Assembly: GCF_000298175.1 (NCBI RefSeq)
Contig: NZ_BAGZ01000021.1
Location: 1-64,000, forward strand
Length of the DNA stretch: 64,000 nucleotides
Source: Austwickia chelonae NBRC 105200
Lineage (GTDB): Bacteria; Actinomycetota; Actinomycetes; Actinomycetales; Dermatophilaceae
Direction: 5' to 3'
The position numbers and the translations under genes are program-made. Every line of letters starts with the position of its first letter. Within the stretch, counting starts at the first letter, position 1. Below the pieces are notes generated by a model. The model saw nothing but the letters and a program-made list of their open reading frames with translations, was not told the DNA's origin and searched no databases. This document shows, piece after piece, positions 46,418-53,366 of the stretch.

Positions 46418-47269
46418 ATGAGGCAGTTCACAAGGGACGGTTTGGTCTTCGATGTCAGGGACAGTGCCGGGGACGTGGACGGCACGGCGGGCGCGCCGGG
46501 TGCGGCTCGGACGGCGGTGCTCCTGCACGGTTTTCCTCAGGATTCTCACGCCTGGACGGGGGTGACGCCGCTTCTCGTCGAGGGAGGTTTCCGGGTGTTG
46601 GCTCCTGATCTGCGCGGTTATTCTCCGGGCGCTCGCCCGACTTCTCGTTCGGCCTATCGCCTGGAGGTGTTGGCCGAGGACGTGTTGGCGCTCCTGGATC
46701 AGGCGGGCGTGGATCGGGCTCACGTGGTCGGTCATGACTGGGGTGGGGCGTTGGCCTGGGAGTTGGCGACCAGGCATCCGGGTCGGGTGTCCCGGTTGAC
46801 GGTGCTGTCCACGCCGCATCCGGCGGCGTTGGCGTGGGCGATGCGTCATTCCACGCAGGCGTTGCGGAGCTGGTACATGGCGGCGGTGCAGGTTCCGGTG
46901 ATCCCGGAGCGGGTGTTGGCCGCGAGGGTGCGTCGGCGTGGCCTGTCGGGCTTCGGTCTGCCGGCGGAGCAGGAGCAGGCCTATCGTGCTCGTCTGCTCA
47001 CCGAGGAGGGTTGGCGGGGCGGTCTGTCCTGGTATCGGGGCCGGTGGGCCCGTCCGGCTCCGGACGTGGCTCCGGTGTTGGGGCCGGTGCGGGTGCCGAC
47101 GACCTATGTGTGGGGCCGACAGGATGCCTATTTGGGCCGGGCGGCGGCCTATCGGACGGCCCGGCATGTCGACGCCCCTTATCGTTTCGTGGAGTTGGAC
47201 GCCGATCATTGGCTCCCGGAGAAGCATCCGCGGGAGGTGGCCTCCGCGGTGTTGTCCGATGTGCACTGA
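46418..47269 (+). CDS. Alpha/beta hydrolase, epoxide hydrolase-like
   Basis: This 283-residue cytosolic hydrolase has the oxyanion motif VLLHGFPQDSHAW, nucleophile elbow VVGHDWGGALAWEL (Asp nucleophile, as in epoxide hydrolases and haloalkane dehalogenases), YVWGRQDAYLG with the charge-relay acid, and the catalytic His in LDADHWLPEKHP. GHDWGG separates it from Ser-esterases. It may open epoxides; dehalogenase activity is an alternative. ATG 46418 fits the family length. A 10-bp hairpin follows the stop. Confidence 0.87.
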   Translation: MRQFTRDGLVFDVRDSAGDVDGTAGAPGAARTAVLLHGFPQDSHAWTGVTPLLVEGGFRVLAPDLRGYSPGARPTSRSAYRLEVLAEDVLALLDQAGVDRAHVVGHDWGGALAWELATRHPGRVSRLTVLSTPHPAALAWAMRHSTQALRSWYMAAVQVPVIPERVLAARVRRRGLSGFGLPAEQEQAYRARLLTEEGWRGGLSWYRGRWARPAPDVAPVLGPVRVPTTYVWGRQDAYLGRAAAYRTARHVDAPYRFVELDADHWLPEKHPREVASAVLSDVH

Positions 47270-47291
47270 GGTGCGATTTTCGTGAGTGGTG

Positions 47292-47320
47292 TGTGGCCCG
47301 GTCCGGGTGGCCGGGCCACA
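47292..47320. terminator. Hairpin between convergent genes
   Basis: TGTGGCCCGG (47292-47301) pairs with CCGGGCCACA (47311-47320) across a 9-nt loop, between the stops at 47269 and 47330. Confidence 0.65.
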
Positions 47321-47329
47321 TCCTGTTGT

Positions 47330-48205
47330 TCATCGGGGTTTGCGGGCGACGACGGCGATGGCGCCGAGGCTGTCGGCGTGGGCGCGGAAGCTGGCTCGCA
47401 TGGCTTGGACGCGTTCCCGGGCGGGTTTGTTGCGGGCCAGGTTGATCAGGAAACGGCTTGCGCCGAGGACGCCTTCGTCGGCGACGATCCGGCTGGGTTC
47501 GAGCAGCCGCATGGGTGCCTGTCCGGTCCAGGTGATCTCGAGGCCGTGGCGGGTGAGTAGTTCGTGCCAGCCTGCGACGGTCAACGGTCGGGCGCCGACC
47601 TTGATGGTGCGGGAGATCTCCTTGCTGACGGGGTCGCCGGGGCCGCTCGTCGGGGGGTCGGTGTCGGCGGGGATCTCTCGGAGGAGTTCGTGGACGGCGT
47701 ATCGGCCGCCGGGGGCGAGCAGTCGGACGGCCTCGCTGACGATGGCGTCCTTCTCTTTTTCGTTCTGCATGGAGAGCATGGCTTCGCCGACGACGAGGTC
47801 GGCGCAGCCGTCGGGGAGTTCGCTGTGTGCGGCGTCGCTGATCTGGAGTCGTGCCCGGGGGTGGCGGTCGAGGATCTTGCGGAGCGCTTCCTGGCCTTGC
47901 GGGTTCGGGTCGACGGCTACGTAGGAGGCGGGTTTCGCGGCGAGCAGGATGGTGGCGGTCTTGCCGACGCCGGGTCCGAATTCGACGATGTGGTCGGTCG
48001 TCGTGGGTGCGGCGGCGTGGAGGAGCTGTCGGGTCAGGCCGAGTCCGCCGGGGCGGAGGACCTTCTTGCCGAGGTGGGCGAGGAGCCAGTGGCCCTGCAT
48101 GTGTTTTTCGGCGGTGCCGGGGCGGGTGTTCTCCCCCGACCGTGTGATGCCGGTGCCGGTGCCGGTGTCGGTGGTGGGGTGGGCCGGTCCGGTTCGGTCA
48201 CTCAT
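47330..48205 (-). CDS. SAM-dependent methyltransferase
   Basis: This 291-residue class I methyltransferase has motif I HIVEFGPGVGKTATILL, acidic motif II YVAVDPNPQGQEAL, then LQISDAAHSELPDGCADLVVGEAMLSM, and LAPGGRYAVHELL. The N-terminal about 35 residues are low-complexity. The substrate is unknown; the layout resembles the UbiE/tellurite- or small-molecule-methylating group. It overlaps the upstream cupin gene by 8 bp, so the two are co-translated, and both lie behind a possible iron box. Confidence 0.82.
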   Translation of the reverse strand: MSDRTGPAHPTTDTGTGTGITRSGENTRPGTAEKHMQGHWLLAHLGKKVLRPGGLGLTRQLLHAAAPTTTDHIVEFGPGVGKTATILLAAKPASYVAVDPNPQGQEALRKILDRHPRARLQISDAAHSELPDGCADLVVGEAMLSMQNEKEKDAIVSEAVRLLAPGGRYAVHELLREIPADTDPPTSGPGDPVSKEISRTIKVGARPLTVAGWHELLTRHGLEITWTGQAPMRLLEPSRIVADEGVLGASRFLINLARNKPARERVQAMRASFRAHADSLGAIAVVARKPR

Positions 48206-48560
48206 CGGTGGCGGTCCTCGGCCGGTCGACGTCGACCATGGTCAGGGTGAGACGGCAGGGGGTTTCTGCGGTGAGGGCGTGGGGCGCGTCGGGGGCGAGG
48301 TAGATCATGTCGCCGCTGTCGAGCAGGTGTGTGGTGCCGTCGACGGTGAAGTGCATCCGGCCTGCGGTGAGATGGCAGACGACGGCGCGTGGCGTGCTGT
48401 GTTCGGTGAGTTCCTGTCCGGCGTCGAAGGTGAAGTTGACGACGCGGAGTTTTTCGTTGTCGAGGACGACCCGGGAGGTGGTCGAGGCGGTGACGACGGG
48501 GAGTGCGTCGGTCAGGCCGAGGTGGGTGGAGGACTGGGTGAGGGGTGAGGGTGCGGGCAT
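48198..48560 (-). CDS. Cupin-domain protein
   Basis: This 120-residue single-domain cupin reads VVNFTFDAGQELTEHSTPRAVVCHLTAGRMHFTVDG, then LLDSGDMIYLAPDAPHAL. Motif 1 has E-H in place of HxH, and motif 2 has the PxxPH His, so a metal site is possible but incomplete. It may be a small-molecule binder or a sensor for the methyltransferase gene that overlaps its end. ATG 48560 lies about 95 bp downstream of the palindromic iron-box-like site. Confidence 0.8.
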   Translation of the reverse strand: MPAPSPLTQSSTHLGLTDALPVVTASTTSRVVLDNEKLRVVNFTFDAGQELTEHSTPRAVVCHLTAGRMHFTVDGTTHLLDSGDMIYLAPDAPHALTAETPCRLTLTMVDVDRPRTATDE

Positions 48561-48651
48561 GGCAGGTCTTTCGCCTCGGTGGGGTGGTGGGTGGTTCAGG
48601 GCATGGGTGGTCGGGTCGGTTCGGGCAGGTCGTCGAACCGCGCACCCATCT

Positions 48652-48672
48652 ACTTAGGTATGCCTAAGTTAC
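48652..48672. promoter_or_regulatory. Possible DtxR/IdeR iron box upstream of the cupin gene
   Basis: ACTTAGG-TATG-CCTAAGT is a perfect 7-bp dyad at 48652-48669. The segment TTAGGTATGCCTAAGTTAC, 19 bp from 48654, matches 13 of 19 bases of the DtxR/IdeR consensus TTAGGTTAGGCTAACCTAA by my count. It lies about 95 bp before the cupin start. Confidence 0.5.
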
Positions 48673-48709
48673 GCCTGTCGGGGGTGCCCACCGGCGTCGG
48701 CCCCGAGGA

Positions 48710-49258
48710 TCAGCCGCCCTGTTCGCCGGACCGTCTGCGCGTCCACTGCCAACCGGGGAAACCGATGTCGACGAAGAGACACTGGATCAACCCGAACGGG
48801 AGGAGCGCCGCCAGCAGCACCACCCAGGAAGGCAGATTCGGGACGCTGGTCAGCAACCAGATCAGACCGAAGGACGGCGCCGCCGACCAGAGGTAGATCG
48901 GGGCGTACTCGGGCGGCTCCGAGAGCGGCCACATCTGGCCTTTACGGGCCCGACCGATCAACTGGAAGGTGACCAGGGTGTAGGAGGCCATCGGAAGGTA
49001 GACGGCGCCCGGATAGGACTTGCCCGACCGGTGCGACTGGATCCCCAACAGGGTCAGCATCACCGCGGCCACCAGGTACATCCAGAAGGCTGCTTTCAGG
49101 CAGGCGGCTTTGTTCTCGTGCTGCTGGTCGCTGAACTCGGCGTGGACCACCGGCCGACCTCCGTCACGGGATGTCTGCAGCCCCGGGCGTCGGCCAGCGG
49201 GGAGCTGACCTGCCCCTATCGGCTCAGGATAGCCGCTCGACCCGCGTCGGCCGTTCAT
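48710..49258 (-). CDS. Four-helix membrane protein, unknown function
   Basis: This 182-residue protein has about 55 hydrophilic residues, then four predicted helices (AAFWMYLVAAVMLTLLGI; YLPMASYTLVTFQLIG; SAAPSFGLIWLLTSV; WVVLLAALLPFGLIQCLFV). Its ATG overlaps the stop of the EamA transporter gene (ATGA), so the two form an operon. No family is recognised. It may be an accessory to the transporter. Confidence 0.7.
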   Translation of the reverse strand: MNGRRGSSGYPEPIGAGQLPAGRRPGLQTSRDGGRPVVHAEFSDQQHENKAACLKAAFWMYLVAAVMLTLLGIQSHRSGKSYPGAVYLPMASYTLVTFQLIGRARKGQMWPLSEPPEYAPIYLWSAAPSFGLIWLLTSVPNLPSWVVLLAALLPFGLIQCLFVDIGFPGWQWTRRRSGEQGG

Positions 49259-50157
49259 CTCGACGCGAGCGTCACCGTTTCCGGCTGCGGGTCTTCCTGC
49301 TCGGCGGAGATCCGGCTGATCCCCACCACCCCGGAGAGCAGCAGGGCCAGACCGACGGCCTCGGCGAGCAGGTCCATCGGCCCGTAACGCAGCATCTCTC
49401 CGTAGACGACCACGCCCAGGAGCACCGCGAAGAGCGGGTCGAGTGCGGCGACGACCGGTTGGCTCTGCGCCAGGGGTGCGGCACTGTAGGCGATCTGCTG
49501 GCAGACCATCGCGGTCACCGCGCAGATCACCAGGCCCCACAGCTGCCAGGAGAGCAGCATCGCCATCAGGCCCTCCACGTCGAAGATGCGGGTGCTGGAC
49601 TTGATGAAGCCGGCCATGGCCACGTACAGCACGGCGACGATGACCGCCAGCGCCCGCGCCCGGTACCGACCGGTGGAACGTCGGGCGATCTCCGCGCAAC
49701 AGGCGCAGCCGATCATCGAGATCACGGCGAGGACGACCCCGGGTGTCGTCCGGCCGATCCCCTCTCCGCCGTGGGAACCGAAGGAGCCGGACGAGGCCAG
49801 GAAGATCACCAGCCCGGTGATCAGACACAGACCCCAGGCGATCTCGGTCTTACGGATGCGGATCCGGGAGACCCACCGGCTGAGGATCAAGGCGATCAGC
49901 AGGGAGGCGGTCAGGACCGGCTGGACCACCGAGATGTCGCCGTAGCGCAGCGCCAACACCTGGAGGACGATGCCGCCCACGTCGAAGACCAGCCCGAGCA
50001 GCCACAGCGGACTGGCGATCATCGTCGCCAGCAGTGGCGGCAACGCCTGGGCGAAACGGCTCTCCGGGGTAGGCCGTTGGGCGCTGGCGTGTTTGGCCAC
50101 CGTGGAGCAGGCGGCCGAGGTCGCGGAGGCGAGCGAGAGCAGGAGGACGGTGATCAC
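49255..50157 (-). CDS. EamA/DMT-family transporter
   Basis: This 300-residue membrane protein has about ten helices in two EamA-like repeats, from VITVLLLSLASATSAACSTVA to AVGLALLLSGVVGISRI. Key stretches are FDVGGIVLQVLALRYGDISVVQPVLTASLL and PLAQSQPVVAALDPLFAVLLGVVVYGE, a pattern seen in drug/metabolite exporters. The substrate is unknown. GTG 50157 is the only suitable start near the first helix, though its ribosome binding site is weak; the frame is open back to 50391. The next gene overlaps it. Confidence 0.8.
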   Translation of the reverse strand: MITVLLLSLASATSAACSTVAKHASAQRPTPESRFAQALPPLLATMIASPLWLLGLVFDVGGIVLQVLALRYGDISVVQPVLTASLLIALILSRWVSRIRIRKTEIAWGLCLITGLVIFLASSGSFGSHGGEGIGRTTPGVVLAVISMIGCACCAEIARRSTGRYRARALAVIVAVLYVAMAGFIKSSTRIFDVEGLMAMLLSWQLWGLVICAVTAMVCQQIAYSAAPLAQSQPVVAALDPLFAVLLGVVVYGEMLRYGPMDLLAEAVGLALLLSGVVGISRISAEQEDPQPETVTLASR

Positions 50158-50615
50158 GGGCGTATGGAGGTCGACGTGAGGGGTCTGGTCGACAAGGTCG
50201 GGCTCGTTTCGGTGGGGTCTCGTCGCCCGCGGTGAGGCACGGACGGGAGGACCGGTCGGACATGACGGTCGGGCGGTCGTCAAGGACGACCGCCCGACCT
50301 TTTTCAGTGTAATGAGACCCCTGGATGTCACCTGGAGATGCCGGGGAATCGCTGTGTCCGTGTGTTTCTCGGGAAAAAGAACTCGCCCCACGCAGGAGTC
50401 GGGGGAGGATCTGCGAGGGGCGAGAGCATGCGGGAAGCCGAGGGTTCGCCGTTCTCGGAGGCACTTCGAGGAGGCGGGCTTCCCTGTTCGAAGTACATCG
50501 TGAGCTGCTTAAGGGAGCCTGGGGTGGTGCTGGGTTCTGACCGTGAGTCGGCCCTGTCGGCGCGCGGACCCGGCGCCGACAGGGCGCCGGGTCCGGTAGC
50601 GGGGCGTCGACCGGG
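50158..50615. promoter_or_regulatory. Upstream region of the EamA gene with hairpins
   Basis: This 458-bp stretch has no supported gene. It holds a terminator-like hairpin (50267-50304) and a second hairpin with arms CTCGCCCC (50382-50389) and GGGGCGAG (50417-50424), the latter extended by GCAG/CTGC. Either could be part of a 5' leader. Confidence 0.4.
50267..50304 (+). terminator. Strong rho-independent-type terminator on + strand
   Basis: GGTCGGGCGGTCGTC (50267-50281) pairs perfectly with GACGACCGCCCGACC (50285-50299) around a 3-nt loop, followed by TTTTT (50300-50304). No + strand gene ends nearby. Confidence 0.75.
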
Positions 50616-50831
50616 TCAGGTCAGGCCGATCCTGCGCAGGGCGATGTCGCGGACGGCGCTCTCGGGGTCGCGGGCCAGGAGGTCGAGGGTCTCCTGGTCG
50701 GTGTTCGGGTGGGCGGCGACACGTAGCCGGACGGCGAGTCCGCCGCTGACCGCGAGTTCGGTGAGGCGTCGTGCGGGTGTGGCGGGACCCAGGGGCACCG
50801 CAGGGGCCGACATCAGCTCGACAAGGGTCAT
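50616..50831 (-). CDS. Small protein with LRV-like (HEAT-like) repeat
   Basis: This 71-residue protein reads LAVRLRVAAHPNTDQETLDLLARDPESAVRDIALRR in its C-terminal half. This fits the leucine-rich variant repeat consensus VRxxVAxHPxTPxxxLxxLAxDPxxxVRxxVA. Such repeats mediate protein contacts. GGAGAGG precedes ATG 50831. It is longer than one repeat but shorter than known LRV proteins, so it may be a short adaptor. It is not linked to a clear operon. Confidence 0.6.
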   Translation of the reverse strand: MTLVELMSAPAVPLGPATPARRLTELAVSGGLAVRLRVAAHPNTDQETLDLLARDPESAVRDIALRRIGLT

Positions 50832-51190
50832 CAGACCTCTCCTTCCGTGGCGTCAGACCTGGCCGGTGGGCTTCACCGTCCGGGTCCTTCCGCGTGCCCG
50901 CCCCCCTGGCCGGCACGCGATCGTCCGGGCGTTCTGGACGCTCGTCCGACAGGGTGACCATAGCCACTGTCGCTGAGTTCCGCCGCGGTCATTAGCGAAT
51001 TTCGTTGCTTAGTAGCTGTTTTCGTGCAGAGTTGAGATATCCGTCCCAGAGCTGGGCGATATACCGCAGACCCCTGTCGGCCTCGGACAGTCGTTCCAAA
51101 GAGAACCCGACCAACTTTTTCCCCCACAAGTCGGACGTTCAACTCCGGCAAGCAGCCCGCCACCCGGAACACCCCACCCCGAACCCCCGA
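50832..51190. other. Intergenic stretch without a supported gene
   Basis: This 359-bp gap lies between the end of lacI-like gene 51191-52219 and the small LRV gene on the same strand. Minus-strand ORFs in it lack ribosome binding sites and known motifs. The promoter for the LRV gene is expected here. Confidence 0.4.
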
Positions 51191-52219
51191 TCAGGAACCG
51201 CTGCTCGCCCGCACCACCAACCGCGCCGGCAACACCGGAACCTCCCCCGACTCACGCCCCTCCACCCGATCCAACAACAGACGCGCCGCCGCCTCACCCA
51301 AGCCCTGCCCCGGCAGACTCACACTCGTCAACGCCGGCGCACAGATCATCGATGTCGGCAGATCGTCGAAACCCGTCACCGCCAGATCCTCCGGAACCCG
51401 CACCCCCACCTCGGCCGCCGCCGCCAACACCCCGTAAGCGATCGTGTCATTCGCGACCACCACCGCCGAAGCACCCGCCGCGACCCACCGCGGAAGAGCC
51501 TGCCGCACCGCCGCCACCGACGACTCCATCTCCAGATCGACATGGAAGACCTCGTCCAACACCTGCACCCCCCGACGCAGACACGACCGACGGAACAACT
51601 CCTGACGCACGGTGAACGTCGCCGAACCGGTGAACGAATCCAGATAGGCCACCGTCCGATGCCCCCCAGCCCACAGATGATCGACCAACTGGTCGACACC
51701 CGGCCCCACATCGAAATTCACCACATCCACCGGCTCACCGCCCACCTCGGCACCGACCGGGACGCCAGGCGCATCCATCAACACCACCGGATACGGAAAC
51801 TGACCCAGCGTCTCCACCAGACCACGCTCCGGCGCATAGGTGAGCAGACCCGCAGGCCGAATCGCCGCCACCCGCCGCAGATCATCCGCCGACGGCAACC
51901 CTCGCCGCTCCGGCACCGCCAACAACAACCGGTACCGCCCCACCAACACACTGCGGATCCCCGAGATCACCTGACCGAAAAACGGATTCCACAAATCAGG
52001 AGCGATCAGGACAATCAGGTCACTACGCCCACTCGCCAACGAACTCGCCGCATGATCGACCACATAACCCAACTCGTCGACCGCATCCCACACCTGCCGG
52101 ACCTTCTCCGCGGAAACCCGACCGGCAGCCTTACCGTTCACCACCAAAGAAACGGTGGACACGCTCGTCCCCGCGCGCGCAGCCACCATCGCGGCACTGA
52201 CGCGACGAGAGTTCGGCAC
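51191..52219 (-). CDS. LacI-family transcriptional regulator
   Basis: This 342-residue repressor has the N-terminal HTH AAMVAARAGTSVSTVSLVVNGKAAGRVSAEKVRQVWDAVDELGYVVDHAASSLASGRS and a periplasmic-binding-like core, DLIVLIAPDLWNPFFGQVISGI then VTGFDDLPTSMICAPALTSVS. It is divergent from the nucleoside hydrolase gene, with a LacI-like dyad between them, so it likely controls that gene and the permease-DUF917 gene behind it. The inducer may be a nucleoside or a ribose derivative. Confidence 0.9.
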   Translation of the reverse strand: MPNSRRVSAAMVAARAGTSVSTVSLVVNGKAAGRVSAEKVRQVWDAVDELGYVVDHAASSLASGRSDLIVLIAPDLWNPFFGQVISGIRSVLVGRYRLLLAVPERRGLPSADDLRRVAAIRPAGLLTYAPERGLVETLGQFPYPVVLMDAPGVPVGAEVGGEPVDVVNFDVGPGVDQLVDHLWAGGHRTVAYLDSFTGSATFTVRQELFRRSCLRRGVQVLDEVFHVDLEMESSVAAVRQALPRWVAAGASAVVVANDTIAYGVLAAAAEVGVRVPEDLAVTGFDDLPTSMICAPALTSVSLPGQGLGEAAARLLLDRVEGRESGEVPVLPARLVVRASSGS

Positions 52220-52253
52220 CTCGCCAGATTAGCCCACCACATCAGACAAAACT

Positions 52254-52267
52254 GTCAAGCGGTTGAC
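52254..52267. promoter_or_regulatory. Candidate LacI operator
   Basis: The dyad GTCAA-GCGG-TTGAC lies between the divergent lacI-like and nucleoside-hydrolase genes, 35 bp from the lacI-like start and about 57 bp from the hydrolase start. The CAA-n-CG-n-TTG core resembles LacI/PurR-family sites. Confidence 0.55.
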
Positions 52268-52323
52268 CGGCTCCGGCCCGGTGGCCCACGATGAGGGCCC
52301 GATCCGACGACGGAGCGAAGGAC

Positions 52324-53268
52324 ATGCCGGAGAAGATCATCCTCGACTGCGACCCCGGCCACGACGACGCCATCGCACTCCTCACCGCCCACGGACACCC
52401 CGCGATCGACCTGCTCGCCGTCACCACCGTCGCCGGCAACCAGAGCCTCGACAAGGTCACCCGGAACGCCCTGGCCGTCGCCCGCATCGCCGGGATCACC
52501 GACATCCCCTTCGCAGCCGGGGCCGACCGTCCGCTGCTGCGCGAACCCGAACACGCCCCCACCATCCACGGCGACACCGGCCTCGACGGACCCACGCTCC
52601 CCGAACCCCGGATCGTCCTCGACGAACGCCACGCCGCCGACCTGATCATCGACCTCGTCATGGCCCACGAACCGGGCACCATCACCCTGGTCCCCACCGG
52701 CGCCCTCACCAATATCGCCCTGGCCGCCCGCAAAGAACCCCGCATCGTCCGGCGCGTCAAGAAAGTCGTCCTCATGGGCGGTGGCGTGCACGTCGGCAAC
52801 TGGAGCCCCGTCGCCGAGTACAACATCGTCGTCGACCCCGAAGCAGCCGCCATCGTCTTCGCCGCAGGATGGCCCGTCGTCATGGTCGGACTCGACGTCA
52901 CCCACCAGGCCCTGGCCACCCCCGACATCCACGACCGGATCGTCGCCCTCGACACCGGGCCGGCCCGATTTACCGGCGAACTCCTCGACTTCTTCGGCCG
53001 CACCTACCGGGACGTCTTCGGATTCGACCACCCGCCCGTGCACGACCCGTGCGCGGTCGTCCACGTCATCGACCCCGACGTCGTCCGCGCCGTCCCCGCC
53101 CCGGTCGTCGTCGAGACCACCGGCACCCACACCCTGGGGATGACCGTCGTCGACCTGCGCGCGCCCGCCCCGCCGGGGTGTCCGACGCAGGTGGCCCTGG
53201 AACTCGACCGGGGGCATTTCTGGGAGATCGTCGAAGAAGCTCTGGAGCACCTCGGTGACCCGGTCTGA
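52324..53268 (+). CDS. Nucleoside hydrolase (IUNH family)
   Basis: This 314-residue enzyme splits ribonucleosides into base and ribose. The Ca2+-binding start is KIILDCDPGHDDAIALL (DxDxxxDD), then AVTTVAGNQSLDK, VPTGALTNIALA, VVLMGGGVHVGNWSPVAEYNIVVDPEAA and late HDPCAVVHV. The pattern fits the RihA/B and IunH groups; purine or pyrimidine preference cannot be told. The start at 52324 has GAAGGAC upstream. Product bases could be taken up or used by neighbouring CodB-like and DUF917 functions. Confidence 0.92.
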   Translation: MPEKIILDCDPGHDDAIALLTAHGHPAIDLLAVTTVAGNQSLDKVTRNALAVARIAGITDIPFAAGADRPLLREPEHAPTIHGDTGLDGPTLPEPRIVLDERHAADLIIDLVMAHEPGTITLVPTGALTNIALAARKEPRIVRRVKKVVLMGGGVHVGNWSPVAEYNIVVDPEAAAIVFAAGWPVVMVGLDVTHQALATPDIHDRIVALDTGPARFTGELLDFFGRTYRDVFGFDHPPVHDPCAVVHVIDPDVVRAVPAPVVVETTGTHTLGMTVVDLRAPAPPGCPTQVALELDRGHFWEIVEEALEHLGDPV

Positions 53269-53366
53269 GCAGGCGGTCCGGGCGTGGACCGGACCCCCGG
53301 AGGGAACGAAATTCTTCCTCCCGCAACGGACCTCGCCCTAGACTGCGCCGAATGCGAGGTGGTCAC

